Shown here piece by piece: positions 52,925-64,000 of a stretch of DNA of 64,000 nucleotides. The notes under the pieces were generated by a model. The model had not been told where the DNA came from. It saw only the letters and a program-made list of their open reading frames with translations, and did no database searches. Positions within the stretch are counted from its first letter, which is position 1. Each line of letters begins with the position of its first letter. Made by a program: the position numbers and the translations under genes. Origin of the DNA: Dallia pectoralis (Eukaryota; Chordata; Actinopteri; Esociformes; Umbridae). The DNA is taken from assembly GCA_029465975.1 (NCBI GenBank), contig CM055753.1, positions 5,598,133-5,662,132 of the forward strand, in the 5' to 3' direction.

Positions 52925-55900
52925 GCCCATTGGTCCATGTCGGTTACACAGAGTTGATTTATTATGGCTAACTAGATACTCTGGAAGGCTAAAACTCACA
53001 GATCCAGTGTGGTTGGTTTCCATGACAAATGACCAGAACAGGTCCCGTCTCTCGTGGGAAGAAGTCATCAAGATAAAGCGTTTATTTTTAAAGTTACGCT
53101 GTGTTCAAATTAATCCGGTGGAGCTAAAACAACAACTGCATATGAGACCGTGTTGATTGGACATCATGGACACAGTTATGTTGTCGATGCTTTCCAACTG
53201 TCGTTTAGTGAGTCAAACAGGAAGAACGACAGCAGGTTCATGAGATATCATGAGAATCTCCAGTCTGACAGCATTTCTGCTTTCTAGTGGAGTAAGACAG
53301 TGCTGGACAAAGTTATTGGCAAAACATTGCATTGCATTATCAATCGAGTGGGTAAATGTCGCATCTCAAAAAAAAAAAAAAACATAGCCTTTTTTGTTTT
53401 GTTTTAGGTAGACTGGAAAAGCTAAATGCTTCGCCAATCTATCATAATTTATTGAAGCACAGGATGTTCTTTGTTTTCTTTTAGGCTATGCCTCAGCAAT
53501 TTTAAAAACTGCCTTTTCCAAAAATTAACCGACATAGGGATGACATTGAACCGACATAGGGAGAAGGTGAGATTATTTGTCAGAACACTGAACTTCCAAT
53601 ATTCCTACCTCTCCGCATACCGTACTCCTATTCAACTCATATTGTCTCTTTCAAAGTCATGGTCCCCTGATTTGCATAACCTGACCCGACACTCATTAGA
53701 AGAACCAATGGACCTACAATAGCACCTCATTACTGGCCTCTTAACTCACTCAGCCTTCCACAAAGCATTGGATAAATTCCAACGTATTAGATGGATTTCA
53801 GAGCGTCTGTCTTCCCAATGTTTCCTCCGAACCATATGCCAATATTTCCAATCACCAAGTGTCCATTTGCTTCCCGTCCTTCTCTTCTTCTCTCCTCCGG
53901 AAGGATCCAGGTGTTTATTTTAAACTCTCCAGTTAAAGGCCTGCCCCCATGGTCTGGTTGAAGTGTCTCTTTTCTATAATTGCTCCGTTCTCAGAGTGCA
54001 ACAGGATCAATGTGTATGTGTTCTCCTGCTGGAACACGATCAATGGAACCATAACTATCGATCAACCTGCTACAGTAGGAGGGCTTACACACACACACAC
54101 TAACACACACATTTATGCGCACACTAACAAAATATTTACATCCCTGTAGGCTTCCCAAAAGACAACAAGAAAACAGCTGCACCTTTATCCACACGGGCAA
54201 AGCCTCTCCCCGGAAAGACAGATTCGAAACGTTCCCGGGGACGAAACAGAAACATTGTGCAAACAACGCCAGGGCGGAGGGTAATCAAGGATACGTGGAA
54301 AGTGCTGTATCCAGAAAATCTGATCAGGTGACGGCAGTTGAAGCCCGTGATGCTATTGTAGCCGGTTCCACTGACTTAGCATGTGTGTTTTAAAGCCTAC
54401 CTCTAGTCCCCCCAGTCAGGCATGACAGACCGTTATAGGATCAGTGCAAAGCTCTAGCAAGGCCTAGCCAAACTCCACAACAACGCACGCACATCCTGTG
54501 TCGCACATTTTGCCAGTGAGATTTGGTGAGCTTCCCGACTGAGAGGTAAATTCCAATATAAACGGAACACGGTGTTCTGATTGGGTGTCGTGCCGCCAGA
54601 AGCTGCCAGAACTCATACAATGTGGCTTAGCGTCTGAAGTGTCTCGTGGTGGGATTTCTTTCGCAAGTTTGTTCACAAGAAACTTCCCGGTTCATGAGTC
54701 TGCTAATCGAAACCACGGCCTCTGGCATCTCATCCAAACATCAAGTGAGCGTCAATGTAATCTATGTAAATATTTTGGGTAAAAGAAATGGTTTCCAGTG
54801 GAAATATTACACAAGAGATCCTTTTGATTCCCTGTTTCTATGGTGTTTTTCCCTTAAACTTCAATTATAACATAATTTGTATAAAAAATGTTGAGTTCCA
54901 TTTTTTCTTCATGTAATTACTTTGTCTCAACTCACATTAGCAGCCAGACAGCCGTTAGCCAGACAACTATGTAATGTTAGCATGCAACGCTACCTCTATC
55001 TACTATATACAGTAAATATAGCTAATGATGGCTGTTGGCTAGCCAGTAGGTGGCCATCGAATCTGTCACAGCTGTGAGGAACACATGATGTTACTACATT
55101 ATGATTTTTTTGTCTGACACCTCCCGTTGAGTGTGAAAAAGTTCAGGAAATTACCGGTCCATGATAATATTACCTGATTATATTATATCATATTACACCG
55201 GTAAGGCGGGACTTAAGGTAAGCTTGGTCCCTCTATTCGCCTTGGAAGACATGATGACATCACGGCACATATCCAAAGGGAACATTTCGGTGTACCGCTC
55301 AAAAATTATGTATAGTGTGGTATGCATGTAAGCATGTGTGTATGTCTCTGCATTTATGTGTGTGTGTGTGTCTTAGCAATATCGTAACATAGAGAAGCTC
55401 AGTCCTGAGCACAGTCAGAGAGTGAGAGCTCATGAGCCTTGAATACTAATCCTGTAACCAAGGAAATTCAGCAACCAGGCATTCCACACACACACGCACG
55501 CACACACGGATGCCAAATACCCTCTTATCCCACTCGTATTTTCTCCTGGCTCATTTCAACATCTCTCTACTTTCTACTCTTTCTCTGTCCTTTTCGGTTT
55601 CCGTCACACTTTGTTTAAATGCTTTTTCGTTCTCACCTTTTCCGTTTGATAAATACACCCCCCCAACCTCTCTCCGTTTACACGTAACGATTTGACTGGT
55701 TCTCCCATCCAGTTGGTTCCGTCACTTCTTGTTCTCTGCTCACGCCTTCTGTCAGATCGTCTGCACTCCATGCACTCTATGTGCCGCGTGTTGTTGTCAC
55801 ACAGGATGTTTTGAATGACAACTTCCTGAATTGAACTGGCCTGCTCGTGCTCACAGTCTCCAGGAGTTTCTACCTTTCCTTTTAAAGTTTGCGCGTGTTC

Positions 55901-56369
55901 ACTTTCCATTCAGAATATCAAAGGAACCGACGGCTAGAAAAATTGTGCGGCAGCCACCGAGACATCCCACCGATGCTTTTAAAGTTGGGAGACGTGGCGT
56001 CGATATGTATGCTACGGCAAAAATATGACGCTGTTAGTACAGGTCTCTGGATTGTCTGTCTTCTGTGTTCAGTTGTGAGGAACCAGGGTAGACTCCAAGG
56101 GTTAAATGGGGATTTGGGAGGCAGGGAAGCCTTACTTTCTACTCTCCAGGTGTATCTAAAATGTTAACCTGTTGGCCCTTGGATGTACAGGAGCTCAGCT
56201 CCTTTTAGGTTTTATTTAAACAATATATGCAGAAACTAGTGCTGGATACAGCCCAATATAACCTGACTGTCAGATATACAGGCTTATGTATATCGACCCC
56301 TCATGGATGAACAGCAAGACTAAAAACCTGTCATATACATGTTTCAATTGTTTCCCGTCAATGTTACCA
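52922..56369. other. intron 1 sequence, unique
   Basis: AT-rich intronic DNA. A CTCF-like site lies at 55043-55057. No gene or transposon is recognised; 53470-53930 looks loosely coding-like but has no known motif. Confidence 0.5.
55043..55057 (+). promoter_or_regulatory. CTCF-like site
   Basis: CCAGTAGGTGGCCAT matches the CTCF core except at the end. Confidence 0.35.
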
Positions 56370-56685
56370 TGTCACTACCATGCCACTGCCATGTCACTAC
56401 CATGTCACTACCATGTCACTACCATGCCACTGCCATGTCACTACCATGTCACTACCATGCCACTGCCATGCCACTACCATGTCACTACCATGTCACTACC
56501 ATGCCACTACCATGTCACTACCATGTCACTACCATGTCACTACCATGCCACTACCATGTCACTACCATGTCACTACCATGCCACTACCATGTCACTACCA
56601 TGTCACTACCATGCCACTGCCATGTCACTACCATGTCACTACCATGCCACTGCCATGTCACTACCATGTCACTACCATGCCATTT
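56370..56685. repeat. 11-bp ACCATGTCACT minisatellite, about 29 copies
   Basis: Units ACCATGTCACT, ACCATGCCACT and GCCATGTCACT are mixed in an irregular order. Confidence 0.97.
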
Positions 56686-56784
56686 ACTTTCGTAAATCAT
56701 TTTATGTTTTGTTCGGAATTGTTTGTATTATAATCTATTTTACACTATGTTCTCTCATGTTTAACAACATGGTATACGACATTG

Positions 56785-56862
56785 TATGTGACATGGTATG
56801 CGACACGGCATGCGACACGGCATGCGACACGACATGCGACACGACATGCGACACGGCATGCG
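56785..56862. repeat. 12-bp GACACGGCATGC repeat
   Basis: About six copies, GGCATGC and GACATGC types. Each contains the palindrome GCATGC or CATG. Confidence 0.93.
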
Positions 56863-57380
56863 AATGTTATCATATTGAACAATTTGTGAGCAGATAAATA
56901 AAGGAACATGGATAGCTTCCTCAGGAGATATAAATACAATCACTTGCATGTCATTGACACATATGTGACATGTATCTTTGTAAATGTACAATTTAATGCA
57001 TCTCCACTGCAACATTTGGTATTTACATATAGTGTAGAAACCTAATGCAACGAAGATGACTAATAATTCAGTACGGTTCTCGGTTGCATCATTAACAAGT
57101 GTGCTAAATGTCTTACGATATGAATTATTTAGACACACAACTTGAGGTCTTTTTACAAGAAACATGTTTTTCTTATTTGGAACCCTGCCCACGAGACACA
57201 GATAGAGAGATAGAAAGAGAAGTGAAAGTGGAAAGGCAAAAAGGTTTAAGTTATTGTTTTCCTCTACTGTGTCTTTATTCCGCCTAACAAGGGAAAGCAA
57301 ACACAGACTGCACTGTGACCACCGCGTGACCTGAGAAGCAATATCCAACGAGAGAGAGAGAGAGAGGTAGAGAGAGAGAG

Positions 57381-57419
<39 letters not shown>

Positions 57420-58614
57420 GAGAGAGAGAGAGACAGGGTGAACATGAATTAGATGAATGTGTGTGCAGGAGAAAACAAACAATTAGGAAAGTTATATTTA
57501 CAGGCACAGTATATTACTAGTAACTGTCATGACCAGTTAGACATAAGGTCGGTAGATTCAATGCCTGAGTGAAAAGTAAAATATTTGCACATGTTGTTCT
57601 TGAGAAACAGTAACTGATCGCGTGAGTTGTCTGATAAAGGTTTCTTAATAGCTCAAATGCAAATGTGCAAGGAAAGACCACCTGGAGGTTGAGGAAGGAG
57701 AGAGAAAGAGAAGAGAGAGAAAAGAAGGTGAGAGGGAGGGAGGAGAGAGAGAGAGGAAGAGAGAGAGGATGAGGAGAAGGAAAACAGATGGAGAAGAGAG
57801 GAAACAACGGACCCTGTGAACGGAGATAATCGGGGTGAATCTGGACCTTGAAGTTGCCTGCGTTTTGTTATTTCCGCTAACTGTGGGCGGGGCCGTCTCC
57901 TCTATGTCGCCACGGGAACCATTTCCTCCGGTCCTTTCACCTCAACCCTCACTTCTCTCCGGTGCGTTCCGGAGTGTGCTTCTCCCATGGGCGGTGCTCT
58001 GGTTGGACGGAGCTTGGTGACGCTCAACGGCACAGAAACACAAACCACCGATCCGTTTTTCTCTCGCACACACACGCGCACACTCGCGCACACTCGCGCA
58101 CACTCGCGCACACTCGCGCACACCATTCGCATTTCTGCTTTGCTCTAATTACTGTGAATCTAGGGATATTCCCATGGTGCATCTCTGAGTTCCCTCTCTC
58201 TTTCTCTCTTTCCCTTTATAACCTAAATCCCTCCATCATTCTCTTTATCTTTCTTCCTCCGCACCCTCACTCCCTCTCTATAATGGCTATTCCCAGACAC
58301 TGGGTCCACAGTGATAATTGGCGTCTCTGGGGAGCAGGGCAGGCCAGAGGAATCTGGGAATGTCATGTTCTCCAGCAGAGCCACGGGAATGTCTAAATGA
58401 CTGGAGACGGCAGCAGGCGCAACACACAGGAGACCTAATCTGCATCCCAAATAGCGTTCTGTTCCCTTGTGCCCTAGGATGGACGAGGGTCCCCGGGGGG
58501 CGCTGGCATTCAGGAAGCAATGTCATCAGAGACGTGGGGGATGGTTGAGACATAGAAGTCCCAGGGCTGCTGCTGCTACTGCTGACAGTTCATCCCAAAC
58601 CAAGAACTGTTTAT
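56863..58614. other. intron 1 sequence with GA and CACTCGCG patches
   Basis: GA-rich at 57350-57435 and 57690-57790; a 10-bp CACACTCGCG repeat at 58069-58124. CpG is moderately frequent at 57870-58060. No exon recognised. Confidence 0.5.
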
Positions 58615-58938
58615 GGTCAGGGCATATGGTCAGGTCAGGTTATATGGTCAGGGCACTGGGTCAGGGCATATGGTCAGGGCACTGGGTCAGGGCATATGGT
58701 CAGGGCATATGGTCAGGGCATATGGTCAGGGCATATGGTCAGGGCATATGGTCAGGGCATATGGTCAGGGCATAGGGTCAGGGCATAGGGTCAGGGCATA
58801 GGGTCAGGGCATAGGGTCAGGGCATATGGTCAGGGCATATGGTCAGGGCATATGGTCAGGGCATATGGTCAGGGCATATGGTCAGGGCATAGGGTCAGGG
58901 CATAGGGTCAGGGCATAGGGTCAGGGCACTGGGTCAGG
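58615..58938. repeat. 13-bp GTCAGGGCATATG minisatellite, about 24 copies
   Basis: Units GGTCAGGGCATAT, GGTCAGGGCATAG and GGTCAGGGCACTG occur in blocks. Confidence 0.97.
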
Positions 58939-61039
58939 TCAAGTCGTTTGATCTTACAGGACCTACTTAAGTGCCTGCCATAACCTAATTTGACCAGTGC
59001 TGCACTGTAGCTCTAGACTGTAATGCAGCCATCCTGTAGGCAATCCAATAGAAGACAAGTTATATCGCTAAAATGTCTGAAATGCACAAAAATATCAGCT
59101 TAAAAAATGCAGCAGAGCAATTAGCTTTACGCAATTTATATAATGTAAAACATTATATAAATGTTTTATATAATTTACGGAAGAACTTCACACAAAGAGT
59201 TTTGTGTTTTACAGTAGAACATTTTGCAACTTGCCCCCCGAAAAAATCGACACAAAATACTGACTTCTGTTTTACAGAATTACTGGACTGAAAAAACAGC
59301 ACAGAATACACAAATTTAAAAAATCTTTGATGCCAGTCTGTGTATGTATCTTAATTTATGTATGTAAGTAAGTAAGTCGCTAGTATTCACAATTTAGTTT
59401 CATTCAGTGTGTTATTTTTCCATTCTGTGTTTTTGTGTATCTTTTGGTTTTAAATAAACCCTCCGAACGTGACCTTAAAGCTCTGGCATCTGGGTAATTT
59501 CCTGCACTACACCTGAGGTACGTGACAGATATAAAAATAGCCTCCCAAAGTGACAAATGCTCGTTCATTTCATTAGGACAGCCCATGTAGAAGAGAGCCT
59601 TGAGCAGGAGGCACATTTGATTGGCTCTGGAGCCTTTTGACATTGACTCACTAAATCTTTTCACCAAACAAATGAAGAGGAACAAAGTAGCCTCTTGCCT
59701 TGATAGCTGTGTTCCATCTAAAGACTATATTTTTCTTCCTCCCCCGTTCTCTCCTCCCCTTCACTTTTCACCTAGAGACACCTCTTTATAACCATGTACC
59801 TGTCCTCATGCTACACATGTAGGGCCTTCGTTTCTCACAGCAGGAAATTATTCTGCAGAACAGAAAATGTTTTGTTTGTTTCTGGATCATATTTAATCAA
59901 CATATGCATATTTCTTTCTCTCTAAATCAAACAATTAAGTATTTCAAAACCTGTAAAAGCAAATATAAAACTCATAGGATATAAAGAGAAATGCATTTTC
60001 TTTAGCATTTTTCATTTTACTTCGTGTGAGAATTTTTGGGGACCAAAATGCACATAAAACAGTGAAAAGTCAAATCATTGCCTTCCATCTCCTACTGGCC
60101 AGATTCAAGTTGTATTACTCATTTTGCCATTGTCTCCAGATTTACTAGCCAATGCTACATAAAGACTAAATAATCTAGTGAACCGTATGGAATCAGAAGG
60201 GCAGGAAGTGCCCTATTGAGTTCTATGTTTATGGGTTGTTACGGTAACAGGGAACAGCAGATTGGGGTGTTGCCCAGGTTTTTTTTGGGGGGGGGGGCGG
60301 AGTTAGCTAAGCGAGACGGTTCGGGAAGCCCGGAAACGCCAGAGTAAAATGGTGTTTACTCGTTTACACATTGTTTTGACGAGAAATAAAAAAGGAACGA
60401 ATAGTCTCTGTGTAGAACCACCAAATCCGATTCGACTAACAACATTCTGGGTCTGTTCTACAGCCCTGGTATAGACCCGGGTTGAAGTTAGTGCACTACA
60501 AAGGTACTGTAGAGAAATGTTGACCAAGACGTTTGTGTCACTTCCAGGCCCTGCTCTTATCTCGGTGGCCCACGTAGGACCAGGCAGCTACAGATTAGTG
60601 CAACCCAGAGGAGAGTGCTCCATTTCTGGATAAAGATCCCAGCTCTGCCCCCTAACCTAAAGGATCTGCATACTGTCACACGGACACTGACACGTTCGCC
60701 GTCCAGATAGTGACACGGCACATCGCTGAAACACAAGGAGAACACAAGTGCGTGCACACACACACACACACGTTTACCATACATACACATATATAACAAT
60801 AAACATGTCTCATACAGCAGATTTAGAGTGATGTGAATATTTTTATCGTGTGTGTGCGCGCGCGTGAGTGTTTTTTCACTTGTTTGGAGGTGACTCAGAG
60901 AAACAGAAAGTCGAAATGCACCTATGAAGAAACTTCTAGAATAGGAAAAGCGTGGGCAACAGTATCGTGTCTCTTTTCGGCTCCCACTAATTCAAAACAC
61001 GCAGAGCACAACATTGAGAAAATAACATGTTATGTTAAC
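58939..61039. other. intron 1 sequence, unique
   Basis: AT-rich with a T/G homopolymer pair at 60280-60298. Nothing else recognised. Confidence 0.5.
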
Positions 61040-61210
61040 AAGTGTAGACTGATGAGCCAAAACATTATGACCAATATGCATGCCAATATGATATTCTGTT
61101 GGTCCAACATGTGCCGCCAAAACATTTACCGCACTAAAAAGGAGCTTCCCTTTAGAAAAAAATGACATTTCTAAGTGACCGCAAGCGTTTGAACGATAGT
61201 GTCCGTATAC
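61040..61210. mobile_element. Tc1-like DNA transposon end fragments
   Basis: GATGAGCCAAAACATTATGA followed by CCAATATG (from 61050) and GACATTTCTAAGTGACCGCA followed by AGCGTTTGAACGATAGTGT (61165-61201) resemble internal and terminal inverted-repeat parts of common fish Tc1 elements. There is no transposase between them. Confidence 0.55.
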
Positions 61211-61503
61211 AGTACACACATAAATGCAATATTCTCTATTCTAATGCATATAAAACGGTTAATTTTCATGTTTTATGGAATGAAACTGCCCTCATCTGTG
61301 TCTAGCTTCTCTCTCTCACTTTTTCTCTCTCTCCATGTGTACCAATTAGATAATGAACTCTATCTGTACTGCCCATCGGCCCTGTTGTCTGATAACCTTC
61401 CCATCAGCTAGGTAGCATCACCCTTGAGGCTAAGAACAGTTGTGCGTGCGTGTGCGCGCGCGCGTGTGTGCGTGTGCGTGTGCGTGTGCGTGTGCGTGTG
61501 CGT

Positions 61504-61544
<41 letters not shown>

Positions 61545-62001
61545 TGTGTGTCTGAGGACAGGGCAGGTCTTCCGCTCCCTGGCCAGAAAGATTTGCAGTA
61601 TCTAATTAGAATATTGGTTCCTTGTAAGGACATCATTCAAATTGACCTTACAATAAACAATTCAGCACAGTCTCTTCCCTTAAAATAACACAAAGCTATT
61701 TCTGTCTCCTTTTCAATATCATAGGGCCAGTTCAAACTCTCCGCGATGACACTGTACTGTTCAGTAAATATAGTTTGTCTGTAAACCTGTCATGTCCTTG
61801 TTTCAGAGATAACGTACTGTTATAATGTTGCTATATTATCTAAGCAGATGGTGATTGGAGACTAAACAGCATATGTGCATCTCCCACTTACACAGTATCT
61901 GTTTGATATAACCACTAGCAACAGCTCAGAAGATAGTCAACAATAAACATAAGGAGAAATAAGCAAAACAAACACACACACAAGCAAGCATAAGCCCCCC
62001 C

Positions 62002-62036
<35 letters not shown>

Positions 62037-62519
62037 GCACACGCGCACACACGCGCACACACACAGACTGATCAGAAAGTTCCTGAACTCAACCAAACCA
62101 CTGAGTGACCCTGTCTAGGCCAAATGGAGAGTGAAGTGTGGAAATAAACATCAAACAGACTGAACCACTGATTGATATTTACAGCATACAAGCTTTTCTT
62201 TGAACTTTCTTTAAAGCTTATAACGAAAATAAAAGACTTATGACTACGTTTATGACCTTCTGTAGTGCAACCGACTTTTATATCAGCCTGATAAGCGGTT
62301 TTTGGTTAAAAGAGCAGATCGAGCAAAATTCAGAAACTTAACACGTATCAAAACGATCTCCAAGTACACTGTTTAACTAACAGCTTAAAACCTACTGTAT
62401 TCTTCTAACAAATGCACACAAAAGTCTTGATAAGCCTTTAAGTAGACCTGACAACCGATGACAGCAACCTGCTTGACAGACATCCAGCAGATACGACCCG
62501 AGTGGGAAGACGGCCTCAC
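61211..62519. other. intron 1, 5' end
   Basis: GT/GC alternating tract at 61441-61552 and C-run plus CA tract at 61995-62065. The remainder is unique and runs up to the donor of the first coding exon. Confidence 0.6.
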
Positions 62520-63408
62520 CTTGTCTGACGTCCCTGGGCGCTATGGCGATGGCATTATTATGGTGTATCTCCGTGACACAGCAGTCCTCCTCGGGCGCCA
62601 GGGATCCCCTGCTGTGGGGCGTCGCCGGGAGAAAGGGCACCGGCTGGGCCATGGCTACATGGTTGCTAGGGCACACGCATCCTGTCTGCGTGACTCCGCA
62701 GCCGTCGGCGACGTCGCCGCCGTCTCCATGGCGACCGTTGCGCAGGCACTCCTCGAACCAGCGGCAGAGTACTCCGCATGTGAACTGGCTGGAGTTCTCG
62801 TTGTTAATCAACAGAACCTCCACCAGCCGGAGCTCCAGGGTTTCCTTGGTTAGGTCCGGCTCGTCCGGCGACGGCAGTCTGGTCAGGCACAGCTGCACAA
62901 AGTTCTTGTCGAATTGCAAAAAGGAATATTGTCCCTCCGACTCAAATTCGCCGCCGCACAGGTCGATCACTTCCTGGTCGTGGGGCAGCGTCTGTAGATC
63001 AGCCGGGCAGCTCTGATTGGCTAGATGATGATCGAGGGGGAGGAGCTTGGGGGAGTGCGATCGACAGACGGAGGGGTGTCGAGTGAACCGGAGATAGAGG
63101 GAGTACTTGGTGGGGTCGGGGTTCTCCAGCGACCAGGAGCAGCCCAGCGCCCGCGACGGGAACAGCTCCCTCAGGGAGAAAGATCCGTACAGCACCCCGG
63201 CGACCAGGCTGGAGCACGGGGCGGGGAGGCTGCCCGTCTCCGCCTCCCCGGTAGGGGCACCGCTGGCAGCCACATAGGCGGTGGCCAAGGCGGAGAGAGG
63301 AGCTAGCGCCAAAGGAACTAGGGCAGCCACAGCCCAGGCCACAGCGAGGAGGGACGACAGCACAGACAGACACACCCCGCCAGCAGTGTTCATCCTATGT
63401 CATTAGTC
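62520..63408 (-). CDS. adgrb2: adgrb2 first coding exon: signal peptide and CUB-like region
   Basis: This exon codes for residues 1-291 of the receptor plus the first base of codon 292. The start is the ATG at 63393-63391, with an in-frame TGA two codons before it. A splice acceptor, a CT-rich tract ending CTGCAG, lies 15 bases upstream, so the exon carries 15 bases of 5' UTR. Residues 7-44 are strongly hydrophobic and fit a signal peptide, though it is long: the first conserved cysteine is residue 60, against roughly 28 in mammalian BAI2 as I recall it. The CUB-like region begins CSSLVAGVLYGSF (60-72) and includes GCSWSLENPDPTKYSLYLRF (84-103). Later come DKNFVQLCL (162-170) and NSSQFTCGVLCRWFEEC (200-216). 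Possible N-glycans sit at NQS (126) and NSS (200). In BAI3 this N-terminal region helps bind C1q-like proteins; whether BAI2 does so is not shown here. The donor CAAG/GTGAGG is strong. Local sequence is GC- and CpG-rich. Confidence 0.95.
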
Positions 63409-63409
63409 C

Positions 63410-63414
<5 letters not shown>
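63409..63414 (-). promoter_or_regulatory. adgrb2: splice acceptor of first coding exon
   Basis: CTGCAG on the minus strand, preceded by about 95 bases of pure CT/CTCTGT repeat that serves as the pyrimidine tract. It implies at least one non-coding exon further upstream, outside the window. Confidence 0.75.
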
Positions 63415-63461
<47 letters not shown>

Positions 63462-63509
63462 CAGAGACAGAGACAGAGACAGAGACAGAGACAGAGACAG
63501 AGACAGAGA
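63415..63509. repeat. GA / GACAGA microsatellite acting as pyrimidine tract
   Basis: On the plus strand AG dinucleotides pass into about eleven AGAGAC hexamers. On the minus, coding strand this is an uninterrupted CU-rich stretch directly before the acceptor of the first adgrb2 coding exon, so repeat length may affect splicing there. Confidence 0.95.
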
Positions 63510-64000
63510 GAATCAAGCGTCAACCCAGAGATACCGTGACAACCAGGATGAGATTACTGAAGACGACATCATGTCCTTTCAATTGGCATAACTTCACATT
63601 TATATTGCGAACAGATTAATACGTGCTTTGTTGGCTGCGCGGTACAAAATAATAAATGTTAATGAAAACATTTGGCCATGTCTGGATCCTTCATTTATCC
63701 CTCCCATATAGATATCTCCCCTCACGGGCTGAAAATTAAGTTTATGGTCATAGTTCCCCTGTGAAGGTCGATCTGACTATGACACACACACACACACACA
63801 CACACAGTCGTTCACTCCCCTGGCGGGCTGGATTAAAGGGGTTCATGACTTGGCTGTTGAGATGTGAATCGTCCCCCCCCCCACACACACCCCTGATGGG
63901 ACAAACTGATTAGCGCCAGGTGCAAACACACACACGGTAACCTGTATTCAACGTTGCGTGTGTGTGTGAAGCCTCCAACATAATGTACGTGTCAATACGA
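63510..64000. other. intron upstream of first coding exon
   Basis: Unique AT-rich sequence with a CA tract at 63781-63806 and a C-run near 63874. No upstream exon or promoter is identifiable before the edge. Confidence 0.5.

Noticed and set aside
60237..60247. GTTACGGTAAC palindrome as an RFX site
   Set aside because: Half-site spacing is too short for the X-box.

Overview
The window is non-coding-rich DNA from a ray-finned fish. The evidence is short coding exons with GT/AG junctions separated by large introns, decayed Tc1-like and L2/CR1-like transposons of the kind common in fish, and a very heavy load of micro- and minisatellites. By my own tally of positions, tandem repeats fill about 30% of it. 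I cannot name the species. A salmonid or pike relative is only a guess from repeat style. There is no prokaryotic or viral gene.

One gene spans the window on the minus strand: the 5' part of an adhesion G-protein-coupled receptor of the brain angiogenesis inhibitor family, best matched to adgrb2 (BAI2). Four exons can be joined without a break, and every junction is phase 1. They are the first coding exon (62520-63408: start codon, signal peptide, CUB-like region), an 81-bp linker exon (17306-17386), the exon of the first thrombospondin type 1 repeat (TSR1, 11949-12134) and the exon of the second (TSR2, 483-644). Introns are about 45.1, 5.2 and 11.3 kb. A non-coding upstream exon lies beyond 64000. 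The rest of the receptor (further TSRs, hormone-receptor and GAIN domains, seven membrane helices) lies beyond position 1.

The introns hold about 30 tandem arrays. The main ones are 36-bp at 1-413, 56-bp at 2085-2561, 26-bp at 4564-5086, 14-bp at 6847-7038, 60-bp at 7941-9077, 81-bp at 19611-20580 and 25268-26575, a 6-kb 31-bp minisatellite with higher-order structure at 32433-38444, 560 bp of CATA at 29524-30084 and several long CA tracts. Transposon remains are a Tc1-like transposase tail (22660-22920, plus), an L2/CR1-like LINE (about 43040-44180, minus) and a second Tc1-like transposase (about 46011-47010, minus) in which two parts of the coding sequence have become tandem arrays. Candidate control DNA includes a CpG island at 23480-23720 followed by two CTCF-like sites, and other CTCF-like and RFX-like sites.

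No new gene system is visible. The most unusual things are the simple repeats touching the splice sites of adgrb2, a displaced TSR1 splice donor adding seven residues, the transposase-born satellites, and two long hairpins where tandem arrays change direction.
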